DNA of 64,000 nt from Rotaria sordida (GCA_905250125.1 CAJNOL010000080.1:66790-130789), one strand, 5' to 3'; numbered from the stretch's first letter, positions 36,143 to 48,035 are shown. Program-made: numbers and translations. Notes: generated by a model not told the origin, from the letters alone.

Positions 36143-39100
36143 ATGGCAAAAATGCTTATTGATAAAGGCTTATCACTTATTAAATCAGGATCACGAGTTT
36201 ACGTTCATGGTAAGTAGAATAAAAGAACTAAAAACTTTTTTTCTGTAGCTATTCGAATATATTTACTTGCGTTTTTTACATATTAAGTAAATACACTTGT
36301 TGTTTACATTTGCTAATGTGTTCATGCATTGAGTTTCAATGATAAATAATTAATATCATGAATAGTTCAGGAGAGATACAATTGAAATTTATGAATGATA
36401 TGAATCACTATCTATTTGATATAAATTAGGAATTACTACTGTTAATTACTCGAAAGGAAAATGATCGAAAAGTGAAATCTCGAAAAATGAAAATCCAAAA
36501 AAAAAAAGAATCTCGGAAGTATAAATGATAAAAGCAACTTGAATAGTTGAGAGATATAGAATTTATTAATCATAAATTTGTTGATGAATGATAACAATTT
36601 AGAAATTAAGAATATACAAATTCACCATCGATTATAGCGTGAATTGATGACTCACATTCAGACTCCCATATAAACAATGCTGAATAGAACGACGAAAAAT
36701 AAAACAGAAAAAAATACAAAAAAAAATGATTCATCAGTTAACAATGCTCGTTTGGGCTGTTTCAATAAAAACAGATGATTGTCAGCAGTAATTTAGTGTT
36801 ATTATTTGTTTTGCAAACTTTTGATATTTGATATTTTACCTTGTGAGATTTTGCCCTTTGATCTTATTTGTTTCGAGCAAATAACATTCACTTTAAATTA
36901 GGTCAGAGACACAATCACTATTTAACTTACCTAATTGTTTATATGAAACTCTTTTAATGCTAGATCGCGTTATAGTGGTTTTCATTAGCTTTCCAAGAGG
37001 TAGTATTAGTAGTAGGTCTAGAATAATCGCTCACTCGAATACTTATTCGCTAAGGATGTGGATGTGGATCTTCTCTTCAATCATCCATGACATACATATT
37101 TCCTAGAGTATTTACATTCCCAAAGAATTTCTGTGAGGTCAATCTGTTATTCTGTACGACTTATATTTATGTGTGTTTCGTTAAATAAAACTTGTCATTG
37201 TATTAGAATCATCAATTTGATAAATATTAATCAAACTAAGTTCATCAGTTTATGATGATGATCATTTTCTCATAAGAATTGTATCATTGCATTTGGTTAC
37301 TTTATTCAAATTTCTTATAAAAGTTTGTATAGCAAGTAACTGTTTGCATACTTTAGTAATAACAGGTTTTTAAGCAAAAAATTGATAATTAATCTGAGTA
37401 TTTAGAATCAAGAACAGGATATCAGATAATGCGAAAAAGCAATAAAAGTCACTGCACGACAATATTCAAAATAGATACAATTACATATTCTCTAGTCTTT
37501 TTTTGTCGTTATTAGGTTGCGGTGGTATACCACAATATCTCAATTGTTTACTGGCCAAGCGTGCTAATGAACTTCGACGTGTTGAAATTATAAGCATTCT
37601 TCCCCTTGATAATACATATACAGATCCAAAATTAAAAGATAGCTTCTTTGTTAATAGTCTTTTTGCATCTGGTTTTGTTCGGCCATGTATTGCTGATGGT
37701 ACAGCATCATATATTCCAGCATTTCTCAATGAAATGCCTCGTCTTTTTGATGAAAATATTCTTCCACTTGATGTTGCTCTTATTCAAGTATCACCACCTG
37801 ATAAGCATGGTTATTGTTCACTTGGTATTGCAGTTGAAGTAACAGGAGTTGCTGTACGAAATGCAAAAAAAATTTTTGCACAAATAAATCGAAATATGCC
37901 ACGTGTACATGGTGATACATTTGTACATATAAATCAAATTGATGCTTATGTTGAATATGATGAACCATTGATTGAACTAGATTATTCAAAAGAAATTTCT
38001 GATGCTGAAAGAATAATTGGAAAACGTGTAGCTGAATTAATTGATGATGGAAGTACACGTAAGTAATAGAAGAATTCAGAAATATTCTTTTACGTTTTTT
38101 TTAGAAAGGAGATTTATCAGAGAACTCAAAGATTGAATTTCTTTCTCAATTCTCAAATTCATAATAAAACATCGCTGAAGATTTTTTTCCTAGTTACACA
38201 ATTCAAGTATTTAGAATAGATGAATGTTTTAATGAGAAAAATAAAGTTGGAAATATATAACTGTATAATCTATCGAAAAGTATGAAGCTAAATCTTCGGG
38301 ACCTTAAGCATCGCTAATGAATTATGCTATTATAAAATGTATGACAGATATTGTATGATCTACTCTTGTTTTACCTCCTATTTTCTTTCGCTTCACTAGT
38401 ATTTCTAAAAGAATAACCTTAGTTCACTAAATATTTTACTCACAAAGAAGGTTTAACATTAAAACTTTTCAATTGTGAAATAATCCTCTAATATTACTAT
38501 AGAAGTGTCTTGATTTTATTGAGCATGTAGTTCGACTATGAAGAAAAACTTCTCAGATGTTCCATTTTAACTCTCATTACTTATTCACGTCCCTATGAAA
38601 TTCGCATGCAAACTTTCTATTTTTAGTTCAAGCAGGTATTGGTGCAATTCCAGATTGTGTATTAAAATCTCTTGAAAATCATAAAGATTTAAGTATAGCA
38701 TCAGAAATGGTTTCCGATGGTGTTATGACATTAATGGAAAAAGGTGTTGTGACAAATCGTTATAAAAAATTTCATCCTGGAATAACAACATGTACATTTA
38801 TATTGGGTACAAGAAAACTTTATGATTTTGTTAATGATAATCCAAAAATATTTGCTTTTGATGTTGGAATAACAAATGATCCAACACAAATTTGTCGAAA
38901 TCCAAAAATGTGTGCTATTAATTCTGCACTTGAAGTTGATCTTACTGGACAAGTTTGTGCAGAATCATTAGGTGTAATGCATTATTCAGGTGTTGGAGGA
39001 CAAGTCGATTTTATGCGTGGTGCTGCTTTAAGTGAAAAAGGAAAACCTATTCTTGTTTTACCATCACAAACATCAAAAGGAATTTCACGTATAGTTAATA

Positions 39101-39346
39101 CAGTAAGTTTCAATGTTGATTCTTAGTTCTTATTTTTGTATTTTTCTTAATATTTAGTTAAAAGAAGGTGCTGGTGTAACGACAACTCGTGCTCATGTTC
39201 ATTATATAGTAACTGAATATGGTGTAGCAAATTTATTTGGTAAAAATTATCAACAACGAGCTAAAGCATTAATTGATATAGCTCATCCTGATCATCGTGA
39301 AACATTAGAACGTGCTGCTCATGAACGTTTTAAAACTCTTTATTAA
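36143..39346 (+). CDS. acetyl-CoA hydrolase/CoA-transferase family enzyme, copy A (4-hydroxybutyrate or acetate:succinate CoA-transferase-like)
   Basis: Four exons: 36143-36209, 37516-38058, 38627-39102, 39158-39346; 424 aa, full length for the family. The order of motifs is that of the acetyl-CoA hydrolase/transferase family: IKSGSRVYVHGGCGGIPQ near the N-terminus, QVSPPDKHGYCSLG in the first domain, GIGAIPD at about 207-213. ALEVDLTGQV follows, whose Glu306 is the expected thioester-forming residue, then GVGGQVDFMRGA at 325-336 and HPDHRETLERAA near the end. The enzyme moves CoA between small acids; the exact acids cannot be read from sequence. Related worm enzymes make acetate and succinyl-CoA in mitochondria. 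The N-terminus (MAKMLIDKG) has no strong presequence. Intron 1 (1306 nt) and intron 2 (568 nt) are long. A paralogue lies at 53.1 kb. Confidence 0.93.
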
Positions 39347-41114
39347 ATTTTTAAAAATATCGAAAAGAATAGCCTATGTCAGCGCCAGAATAAAATATAG
39401 ATAAGAGGAATACGAATATATCATGAACGGTAACAGCTAACGATATGCGGTTTTCAGCAATGGGAAGACAAAATATCATAACGTCTTTTGTTTTCGAGAA
39501 TATATACGACGAAGTCATTGTATCGATGCAATAAACTGTAAAAAAACTTTCAAAACATGCATGAACATGCTCTGCTGTTCTGATGAAACTTTCATTTTAC
39601 GACATGCTTTAAGGCAACCTACTTTGAGAATGTGGGATATTACTAAGAACCCAACTGTTGCAGTGGTAGTATCTGTTGGAGTTGCTGTTAGGGATGAGTG
39701 AAGAACGCTGTGGTTATGCTTCACGGTGTGAACGTAAGGGAGCATGCGGCTATCAGTGATGGCTGGAGTTAGAGGCCTGTGGCAGTTTAAAGCTCCATAA
39801 GTTCGTACAGAAGCAAAAGATTTCAACCCTTGTAACAAGTTCGATGAAAAACCTAAGTTTTTTTAGAGTGTACTCATATTTTTTGATAAGTTATACATTG
39901 GCGAGACCTCGCGCTAAAGAAAAAAATCAGGATGAATAAACATTTAGCCAATATAAAAAAATTCGTATTCGACTTGAAACTAGTCGAACATGCTCAGCAA
40001 CTTCAACATATATTTAATTTCACACAAGTTGAAACCCTCTTGTGAGAAAGCAACTAGAAAAGACACAAAATCAAAGAATCTCATTCAATGATGCAAACAA
40101 ATCGAAGTTTTGTATTTGGTATATAGATGTAGATGCCTTCTATCTAATAATCATATTTTAACAAGACTAAATTACTTATTTACAAGTTAAAACCTTAATT
40201 TTATGCTAAAAAAGTCAAAAAGTGCAACTTTCTTCGCGTTTCTCTTAAAACTAGATTTTCAAACAAAAAATTGAAGTTTTTTCCCTTTTTCTCCTAAACG
40301 GTATGACCGGTTGAACTCAAACTTTTTTGTGGATACTTCCTGAGTTTCAGAAATTATATTTTTCACAAAGAAAAAAAAAGACACCTAGGTTTGTTTCTAG
40401 TTGCCACAGAAAAATTTTCAACCAAGAAAAAAAATTTAGTGTGACTGTTTGTGAGGGAGGAAAACTTCAGGACATTTTTAGCCTTTGACCTGCCAAAGTA
40501 TTTGGCAGTTTTGAATCTATGACAACTTTTGTTCTACTCATCGAGGTCTATCTATCCTGAAAGTTTCAAAAATTTTTGTCGAACCGTTCTCAAGAAATCT
40601 TGGAAAGGGGAAATTTCAAGGAGGAAACAGCTAAAATCAGAATTTTTTTGGTTTTTTTCTCATTTTCTTTAGTTTTTATTTGTTTTATTTTTGGGTCTTA
40701 AAACACTTGTTGATAAGGTTGTTTTCAAAGCTGCTTGTTTTAATAAGATTCAACTGTGTAAACAAGCCCAGATTCACATTTGTTAAACATCTAAACTAAT
40801 TTTTCTCCGCTGTCTCGAATGAGTCAGATTACGTTCACATCAGTAAAAAGAGTTATTATTACTCTGAGCCCAGAATTTCGTGGATTAGTATACTTTATAG
40901 CAAGGTTTTCTGAATCATGTTCGGTACAGATTTTGTTCTCTTTTGAGTTTTCCTAGAGTCCTGGAGTGTGAGTAAAAAAATTTAAGTAAATCAAGGTATT
41001 TTTTACCTTCTGAATTTGCTGCTTCCATCAAGCTGATTATAATAAGAGGAATGAAACAATACAATTTATTGAATCTTCATATTTTATTTAAAAAACAAAG
41101 GAAAACTCATAGTA
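39347..41114. other. intergenic, possible transposon remnants
   Basis: 39515-39838 has an open minus-strand frame and a less AT-rich composition but no known domain. 40170-40640 is also compositionally different. No transposase or end repeats were recognised. Confidence 0.4.
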
Positions 41115-41675
41115 TCATTTGTTCATTACACGTCTCGAGCAATCCGATGATAGTGATGATTTATCATGCATTAACAGCCAACAAGCTGTTTGCTTATGTA
41201 AGAATTTTGTTTGTCTATTGACTGTAACTTTAAAATATGATTGAGCAACAGAAGGTTTAACGTTGTCATAAATGCGCATATCATGAAACGAGCAGTTGCT
41301 AACATTCGATAAACATTCTGAGTCAGACATATCTTGGTCGTTGTCAGAATCTGACGATGTTGAATCATATTCAGTCCCATAATTGTTTAGTTCATTATCT
41401 GATTCCGAATCAAAATCGGAAGACTCTATTTGACTTGAATCACTGATTTTTGCAGTTTTTTCTAAATGGTCTTTGATGATAACACTGACTTCATTAATTG
41501 TTATTGAATTACCATCTTTGTTTAAAATATAGACATCTAGAGATGCTACAAGTTCACTTGCATCAGCAAATGCATGTTTAACTATTTGTTCAATTTCATC
41601 GTTAGACAAAGAACTGGAGATGTGTACATCATCTGGTATATGACTTGTGTTGATAAAAGACTTTTTTGACATCAT
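41115..41675 (-). CDS. acidic protein of unknown function
   Basis: Open frame of 186 aa from the ATG at 41675; an upstream in-frame extension to 41765 lacks an ATG. Residues from about 20 hold a mildly hydrophobic helical segment (SNDEIEQIVKHAF). A long Asp/Glu/Ser tract follows, and a basic, Cys-containing tail (KQTACWLLMHDKSSLSSDCS) ends the protein. The tail resembles segments I associate with transposon-linked or multi-copy bdelloid proteins, but I cannot name a family. It may be the first exon of a longer gene or a fragment of a mobile element. No flanking repeats were seen. Confidence 0.4.
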   Translation of the reverse strand: MMSKKSFINTSHIPDDVHISSSLSNDEIEQIVKHAFADASELVASLDVYILNKDGNSITINEVSVIIKDHLEKTAKISDSSQIESSDFDSESDNELNNYGTEYDSTSSDSDNDQDMSDSECLSNVSNCSFHDMRIYDNVKPSVAQSYFKVTVNRQTKFLHKQTACWLLMHDKSSLSSDCSRRVMNK

Positions 41676-41765
41676 AAAATATTGCATAGAAGTTTGAAAT
41701 ATGTTAGATACACATATCGAGAAAGAAAGAAATAAAGAAAATATGAATGGATCAATATCGAACAA

Positions 41766-42498
41766 TCACAAGCTAAAGTTAGCATTGCTTTTCTAGTTAA
41801 CATGACGCCGCTAGCATATGATATACAAATACTGTTGACAAATAGTAAGTACGGTCGAAACATTTTTCTTCATTTCTTGTTCGATATAAATAGTTAGATA
41901 TTTTAAGTTTTAAAATTCCATTCTTCTCTCAATGTTGTTCTATTTATCGTTTGCTTCGACAAAAAAAAATGAAACCAAGGAAAAAATATTACTGACATAT
42001 TCACATCTTCATAATGTCTCATCCATGTATGTATAGCATGATTTTCAACATGTTACATTGCTATAAAAACTTACTATTAATAGAAAAACAGAGTTCACAG
42101 TTGAGAACTATAACGAAACAATTGATATATAGGAGAAAAGAGATGAAAATAAGACATGATTTTCATTGATTTCTTTGATTTTTCTGATTTTTTTATATTT
42201 TTGATTTTCTTTTTTGATTTAAATCAAAAAAATCAGCTTTTTCCTCTTTGGGAAAGTCCCTTAAGAGAATCATTTTATCCTCTGCATTTATTACCTTCGT
42301 TTCGTTTCTTGTTTTCTTTTTTCTTTTTTTTCTTTCTCGTCAATCATTTTACATACAGAACACGGTATTAATTGTTGACCATATTTTTTTCTTTCTATGT
42401 TGACGTCAAAACGTGCGTAAGTAGAAAAGTAATAAAAAAAAACATGATAAAAAAATATTTGTAGTTAGTAATAGTCATGCGCATATTTGATACAATAC
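41766..42498. other. intergenic, upstream of the Ank-ART gene
   Basis: AT-rich with a pyrimidine-rich patch near 42300-42340. Probable promoter region for the plus-strand gene; no motif is specific. Confidence 0.4.
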
Positions 42499-43896
42499 AT
42501 GGCACAACGAAAAGAACGTGCAGTGACAATTTCTAACGGTGAAATTGGTCCTCGACTATTCAAACTATTATTTCAGCATCACAAGGGTCATCTTCCTCAT
42601 TTCACAAATACTGTACCCTCGACACTCTACTTAGCTTGTCAAAATAACGATCTAGCACGTGTAGAATCATGTCTGAAGAAAATGAAACGTAAAGAAATCG
42701 ACTTTCAATATCCACCAAATAATGAAACTGCTCTACACGTAGCAACACGAAACCAGAACAAGGAAATTATTCAAATCCTTTTACATCATGGTGCACAACG
42801 GTCGTTAAGAAATGCAAATGGTCAAGAAGCTTATCAGCTAGCTGAAACAACAGAAATAAGAGATTTATTTAAACGTCAAACATCATCATCTCGTTTTGCC
42901 TTTTTACACGGTCTCTATAAAACAAATACTTTGTCTCAACACAAGATTAAATGTGAAAGTTGTTCACTAGTAAATGATGATACTTTCTATGAATGGGAAT
43001 TAGTTGATCTAAATGCAGTACAGAAAGCACGAAGATTTCGTCATGAATTGAAACCATCTAAATCAATGGCTAAAAAAGATTTAAAACAAAAACTTTATTC
43101 AATAAATAAAGGTTATATTGATGCACGTCTAAAAGATCTTTCTGAAACAGATGATTCACGTATACATGATTATTTTAAACGTGCACTGCTTCTACAAGAA
43201 CCCTACTATATTATCACTTCATATACTATATGTCAAAATTTTTCAGAATTATTAAACAAAGATATGGCACGTAACGTTATACATGATTTGAAGAATGGTT
43301 GTAGTAAGTTTTCTTGTGACTGTCTCTATTCAACGGAAGATGGTACCAAATCAATTACAAATATTCTTCTTCATCATCAAAAGTTTCAAGAATTTAGTTT
43401 CCAAGGTGAAGTTTATCGTGGAATTGTCGTACCTAAGAATGCGCTTGATCATTATAAAGTTAATTCTTGTATTATTACAACTACACTTCTTTCAACATCA
43501 AGAAATCCTGATGTTGCAAAAATTTTCTGTGATAAAGGACCGGAAAATCCATCTAAACATTCATTCTTCTGTATTTATGAAATATGTAATGACAATCGTA
43601 CTGCTCTTAATATATCGAAAATATCAGAATTTGAAGATGAAGATGAAGTAGTAATCTTACCGTATTCAGCTTTTCTTATTACAAAGATTGAACAAGGACA
43701 AGAAATAACAAATATTTATTTGAAAGAACAATCTTTAACACATATGTTTGGTGACGATGGATCACCAGAATATTTAATTAGGTCGACCGTACATCCAGTG
43801 GAACTTGTCTGGAGTAGTCTATTGCAAAACGCAAGTGGAACATTATTACAAGAAGATAATAATACAAGACCACGATCAAAGACGACGCCTGTATAA
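42499..43896 (+). CDS. ankyrin-repeat mono-ADP-ribosyltransferase (ART)
   Basis: Single exon, 465 aa, ATG at 42499 (an in-frame TTG at 42487 is not a likely start). Residues 41-124 form about three ankyrin repeats (STLYLACQNNDL, NETALHVATRNQNKEIIQIL, NGQEAYQLAE). After a linker, the C-terminal half fits the R-S-ExE class of arginine-type ARTs: Arg307 in EVYRGIVV, Ser-Thr-Ser at 332-334 and E381-D-E383 in EDEVVILPYSAF. All three catalytic elements are present, so an active enzyme using NAD+ to modify arginine is predicted. No signal peptide is seen, so it is likely intracellular, unlike vertebrate ecto-ARTs. Bdelloids carry many such genes with varied N-terminal modules. It has no intron, unlike most neighbours; retroposition or foreign origin of the ancestor is possible. 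Confidence 0.88.
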   Translation: MAQRKERAVTISNGEIGPRLFKLLFQHHKGHLPHFTNTVPSTLYLACQNNDLARVESCLKKMKRKEIDFQYPPNNETALHVATRNQNKEIIQILLHHGAQRSLRNANGQEAYQLAETTEIRDLFKRQTSSSRFAFLHGLYKTNTLSQHKIKCESCSLVNDDTFYEWELVDLNAVQKARRFRHELKPSKSMAKKDLKQKLYSINKGYIDARLKDLSETDDSRIHDYFKRALLLQEPYYIITSYTICQNFSELLNKDMARNVIHDLKNGCSKFSCDCLYSTEDGTKSITNILLHHQKFQEFSFQGEVYRGIVVPKNALDHYKVNSCIITTTLLSTSRNPDVAKIFCDKGPENPSKHSFFCIYEICNDNRTALNISKISEFEDEDEVVILPYSAFLITKIEQGQEITNIYLKEQSLTHMFGDDGSPEYLIRSTVHPVELVWSSLLQNASGTLLQEDNNTRPRSKTTPV

Positions 43897-44369
43897 CAGA
43901 CACGTTTTTAGTTTACACCCATTATTTTGTTTAGATGTTGATTATATAGATAGTAACAAAGTCTAACTTGAGTTCATGATTCTATTCTTTTATGAAATAA
44001 AGGAAATAAAACTAGGCGATTATTTTGCTGAAAGTCGAATTTTTCATTTGCGCTCGTCTTACTTCCAAAGAAAAACTCTGAATGGGTGTAAGTGTTGGTG
44101 TTCTCTTGCCTACCATTCGTATCCAAGTTTAGTTGTTTGGATTATAAGCTTTTTTTATTCTCTTTAATAGAATTGTTTATTTTTGATGGCGACATGCCGC
44201 AACAATTAATGCATCCTGAAAAAAGAATTTCGAAAAAACAAAAATTCTTTTGCGATCTTTATGTAATAGATAGTATTTTTCAGATATTATAGAAATTTCA
44301 TGCGACTTCTAAGATTTTTCGATGGTTCATGAAGTCTCTGTTCTTGAAATCTCTTAAAGACTTGAAGTC
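43897..44369. other. intergenic, no gene recognised
   Basis: Two short frames of about 65 codons lack motifs; AAATAAAGG near 44000 could serve polyadenylation. Confidence 0.5.
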
Positions 44370-45412
44370 TAGGAGTGACCATTTACCTTTACTATCCTTT
44401 ATAATAAAGGATAAACATAAAATAAAGAAATAAAGGATACTTTTACAAGAGAAAATGTGATTGGAAGAGTTCTAGGACTTAGGGATGGTTCTTATAGCTT
44501 AACTTTAAATTAAGTTTAAAGTTCTGACTTAACACTTAATTCTTAAAATGAAGTGTTAAGCATGAATGTACAGCTCATGCTCATGAGTGTGAGCAATTTT
44601 CCTGTTCCAAATGGGAGAAATATTATGAGCTAGATTTTTTTCATCAGGAAAAGAGTTTTTTTTTCCAAAATAATGATTTTTTTAAATAAAGTTTGATCAA
44701 AGGTAATTGGAACCGGCAAATCCAAATCTGTAATCAGTTTTTTGAAATTTTGAGTTTAATTTTTTTTACTCAGAACCATATTTCAAGCAAAAAAATCTCT
44801 GTTTGTTGCAAAAAAAGCTTTTTTGTAAATAAAAACATTTTTTATACAAAAATATTTTTTTGCTAGAAAATTACTTTTGTGGTAAAAAAAACTTTTTTAG
44901 TGGAAAATGGTTTGTTTCTTAAAATATGACTTTTAATTAAAAAAATGACGTTTTTCGTAAAAAGTTAAAAAATTAAACTCAAAATTTCGTAAAATCGATT
45001 ACAGATTCAGATCCCGCAGATATCGATTATCTTTGGTCAAACCTTATAAAAGATTATTATTTTTGAAAACAACTCTTTTTCGGATGGAAAAAATCAAACT
45101 CAAAATACCTCTCCTATTTGGGACAGGAAAGCTGCTCATGAGCATGAGCTGTACATCCCTGCTTAACACTTAATTTTAAGAATTAAGTGTTAACTTAATA
45201 GTTAATATTAATAAATAAAGTAGCGATTGCTAAACTCTTTTTTTTTTTATTAATATTAAGTGTTAAGTAAGAACTTTAAACTTAATTTAAAGTTAAGTTA
45301 AAAAGACCACCACTAGGTCCTAAAACTCTTCCAGTCACATTACCTCTTGTAAAAGTAATCTTTAATTCCTTTATCTTTATTTTATAAAGTAATACTAAAG
45401 GACCATATCTAT
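44370..45412. repeat. ~1-kb palindromic element
   Basis: Left arm about 44370-44775 pairs with right arm about 44985-45412. Shared cores are TTTTACAAGAG, AACTTTAAATTAAGTTTAAA and GTACAGCTCATGCTCATGAG. ATTTTGAGTTTAATTTTTT also pairs. The right arm has about 60-70 extra nt (about 45193-45250) not in the left. Small palindromes occur within the arms (for example AACACTTAATTTTAAG with its reverse). No frame. A foldback or MITE-type element is likely. Confidence 0.78.
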
Positions 45413-45800
45413 TGAAGTCAGCTGTTTCTCCTTGATCTGTCTACTGTAAAAATATCCGGCAAATTAATGAGATTAATTGAGTAACATTGACCGTGACTTA
45501 CGTGCAATGTCTTATACCAAAGATGGATCTTTTTGCTTTCACGAAATAAATTATATTGCATTTCTTTCTTGTTAGTAGAATTGATTGAAGAGGAATGGCA
45601 TCGATTAGCTTATCATATTTAGTTAGGATCCCACGCAAAAAGAAAAAAAAAATTTCATATCAAATCTCGAATATCAATAGACTGAATCGCTCATTCTTTG
45701 GTTGTGCCTCAGTGTGAAAGGTATGGATTTTATAGCACAATCTCTTGTATTTATTAGATTAGGAAAAACCTTGTTCGTTACATTAAGAAAATCTATGAAT
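45413..45800. other. intergenic, downstream of the GPCR
   Basis: AT-rich spacer; nothing supported. Confidence 0.45.
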
Positions 45801-46820
45801 TCATGCTATCGAAGAAATCTTTGTCACATTTGACATATTACTGTCGGTTCTTTTCCGATGCGATCCATAAATAAATATTTTTGTCGTCAACACAGCTAAT
45901 GAACGTCTGAATTCATTCATATAAACATTCGATGGATAAATATAAATTAGGAATGTCATTGTAAATGGTACATTTGCTAGTGCAATCAGAATAAAATATA
46001 GACGTAAAATTGTTGTTGGACTAACACGATCACAGGAGTAAATCACATGTTTAAAAAGATACCATGGTAATATACATAGGATATAACATAGTGGCGGTAT
46101 AAAAAAATCCATATGATTCTTCATTTGTTGTCTCCAAACACACCAATATTCTTGTTCACCTAAATTAATATAGACTTTATGTACACTAATATGTCGGAGT
46201 ACAAAAAGACTTGATACAATATGTAAAAGACATGTAATTAGAACAGTACCAAATTCAATACTTTTTACAATTTTTGTTAAAATAGAAATAACTATCGATG
46301 CAGAAAATCCACTAAAGTATAATAAGACTGTAGGTATTTGTGTAAGCAAAGTAATTATCAATAAAATAATTGAGAAAAGACAAGAACGTTGTCTTGTCGC
46401 ATAAAAAGGATAATTAAAACATTCTATAAAAAGACGTTCACAAGCAATCATACTTGAATAGCACATTGCTGAAAAATTTAATATATTCAATGAAATGGCT
46501 GATACATAAAATAGAGCTGTGCGTTGTAATGATTGTGTATCACATATAAGTGATGTTTGAAGAAATATACAACGTATTAAATTGCTGAGTGAAAGAAGTA
46601 TTAGATAGACACCAAGATTTGTTATACGTATAGATAAACGAAGACATGTTTGAATGGTTAATAGGTTATTGACAATAGAAAATACAATAATTAATTGAAA
46701 TAAGAAAATTAATAGATATTCTGTATTTGGTAAATATAGAATTAAATTATGATATCTTGACTGCTGTAAAATATCTGTACATGATGTAGTAGTTTGGAGT
46801 TTAATTGTTGACGTACTCAT
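45801..46820 (-). CDS. seven-transmembrane receptor, rhodopsin-like GPCR
   Basis: Single exon, 339 aa from the ATG at 46820 (the upstream in-frame GTG at 46850 is not a likely start). Hydrophobic segments lie at about 35-58, 68-90, 101-127, 147-170, 176-205, 238-258 and 272-295. TM1 ends with an Asn pair (VNNLLT) and TM2 has LSLSN where Asp is usual. TM3 ends with CER (127-129) in place of DRY. TM6 has LPWYLF and TM7 has ANVPFTMTFLIYI instead of NPxxY. A short basic tail follows. This is a divergent class A receptor, probably for a peptide or odorant; ligand unknown. Bdelloids have many lineage-specific receptors of this type. Confidence 0.78.
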   Translation of the reverse strand: MSTSTIKLQTTTSCTDILQQSRYHNLILYLPNTEYLLIFLFQLIIVFSIVNNLLTIQTCLRLSIRITNLGVYLILLSLSNLIRCIFLQTSLICDTQSLQRTALFYVSAISLNILNFSAMCYSSMIACERLFIECFNYPFYATRQRSCLFSIILLIITLLTQIPTVLLYFSGFSASIVISILTKIVKSIEFGTVLITCLLHIVSSLFVLRHISVHKVYINLGEQEYWCVWRQQMKNHMDFFIPPLCYILCILPWYLFKHVIYSCDRVSPTTILRLYFILIALANVPFTMTFLIYIYPSNVYMNEFRRSLAVLTTKIFIYGSHRKRTDSNMSNVTKISSIA

Positions 46821-47084
46821 ATCTATTTCGTCTTTGATATATGTGCACACCTAATTATAGAAACAAGAATCGTGAGCTACGCAGTACTATTTCATATAAA
46901 GATTGAGAGTATAGAACACGTTCGTTCTCTTATATTGATGATGACATATATTTATTTGCGCATCTATTTTGGTTCTGATATGATATGAATGGAGAGGTAG
47001 AATGAATATTAAGGAAGTAAAATACGTGTCGACAGTGCTTCTACTTTTTTTTGACTAGGATTTACGAGATTAGTAAAATAGATG
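46821..47084. other. upstream region of the GPCR gene
   Basis: An AG acceptor (minus strand, 46852-46851) about 30 nt before the ATG could be a splice site. No other feature. Confidence 0.35.
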
Positions 47085-47334
47085 AAATGATCAGTGCGTT
47101 AGAATATTATAAAATCAACAGATCGAATGATTGATCAGTAAATTACTTCGATGATCAGTTATTTATTGATAAGATTTGTAAATAAATTTGAGAATCAGTA
47201 AATATAATTAATTAACAGTAAATTAAATATAAAGCTGAGTATAGAAATTCAAATGTGTTATATTGTGGTTCATTTTTTCTGTTTTTCAACTATGTCGTAC
47301 AGATAACAAGTACAACGTATATATATTAGTGCCC

Positions 47335-47825
47335 AGTCATGGCTTCAATCCAATTTCAAATGCGCATAGTTCAATGTGAGGCTCTCAGATTTGCCTAGTC
47401 AAATGTCGGATTGGAAAACTGGCTTTCGTGAAAACTTTTAACTGTCCTTGGACAGCTATTAATTTGGAATATTTCTTACTGAACTGTTTTCAAAAAATGG
47501 CATTTCAGCTAATGTAATCATCGATAAAGAAATTAATTTAAGGTTCTAGAACTTGCGAATAGGTTTCTTTAGCAAACCAGCTGTTATAGAAAATTATCCA
47601 TAAGTGTTTGTGTTTAAACTTTATTTCTTCAGTGATGATCGCAATGTCGGAATACCCCATTGTTTTAATCTAGTTCAGCAATATTATTCCAATACAATAT
47701 TTTTCTAGTCACTAGTGAAGGCTTTAACGAAAACTGCTTTCCCAATCTGGCATTGCACTAGTCCAGAATGAGACTCCAAGTTGACCTAAGTGGATCTAAG
47801 ATTGGACTGAATTTGAGATTAAATA
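47335..47825. repeat. ~490-nt element with ~100-nt imperfect terminal inverted repeats
   Basis: The left end (CAATCCAATTTCAAATGCG, then GATTGGAAAACTGGCTTTCG) pairs with the right end (AACGAAAACTGCTTTCCCAA, then TAAGATTGGACTGAATTTGA). Divergence is appreciable, suggesting age. No frame. Confidence 0.6.
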
Positions 47826-47894
47826 CTAATAAATATACACTCTTTACTCCTATCCTCTCGCTCATCATTACTCAAGTTTTAACAAGTGAAAAAG

Positions 47895-48035
47895 ATGAAA
47901 ATGGTAGAGGTTGCACAATATACAAGCAATTTATCCGATGAAGTTTTAGAAGAAAATGCTTATTCATTTAATATATTGCAAACGAGAAGTAGCAACAAAA
48001 ACAGTTCCCATTGGCGAGAAAAGAAAAAGAGGTAG
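47895..48035 (+). CDS. short open frame inside the repeat-bounded element
   Basis: 46 codons from ATG 47895 to TAG 48033-48035. The peptide has NLSDEVLEENAYSFNILQTR followed by a basic HWREKKKR end. It looks protein-like but is too short to assign. It may be a remnant of a transposase or element-encoded protein. Confidence 0.3.
   Translation: MKMVEVAQYTSNLSDEVLEENAYSFNILQTRSSNKNSSHWREKKKR

Noticed and set aside
37780-38952. Open minus-strand frames across the CoA-transferase exons
   Set aside because: They are antisense shadows of a gene with clear family motifs, and the same shadows appear in the paralogue.
39515-39838. Minus-strand frame of 107 codons in a less AT-rich patch
   Set aside because: No recognisable domain; kept only as a note that the patch may be an old insertion.
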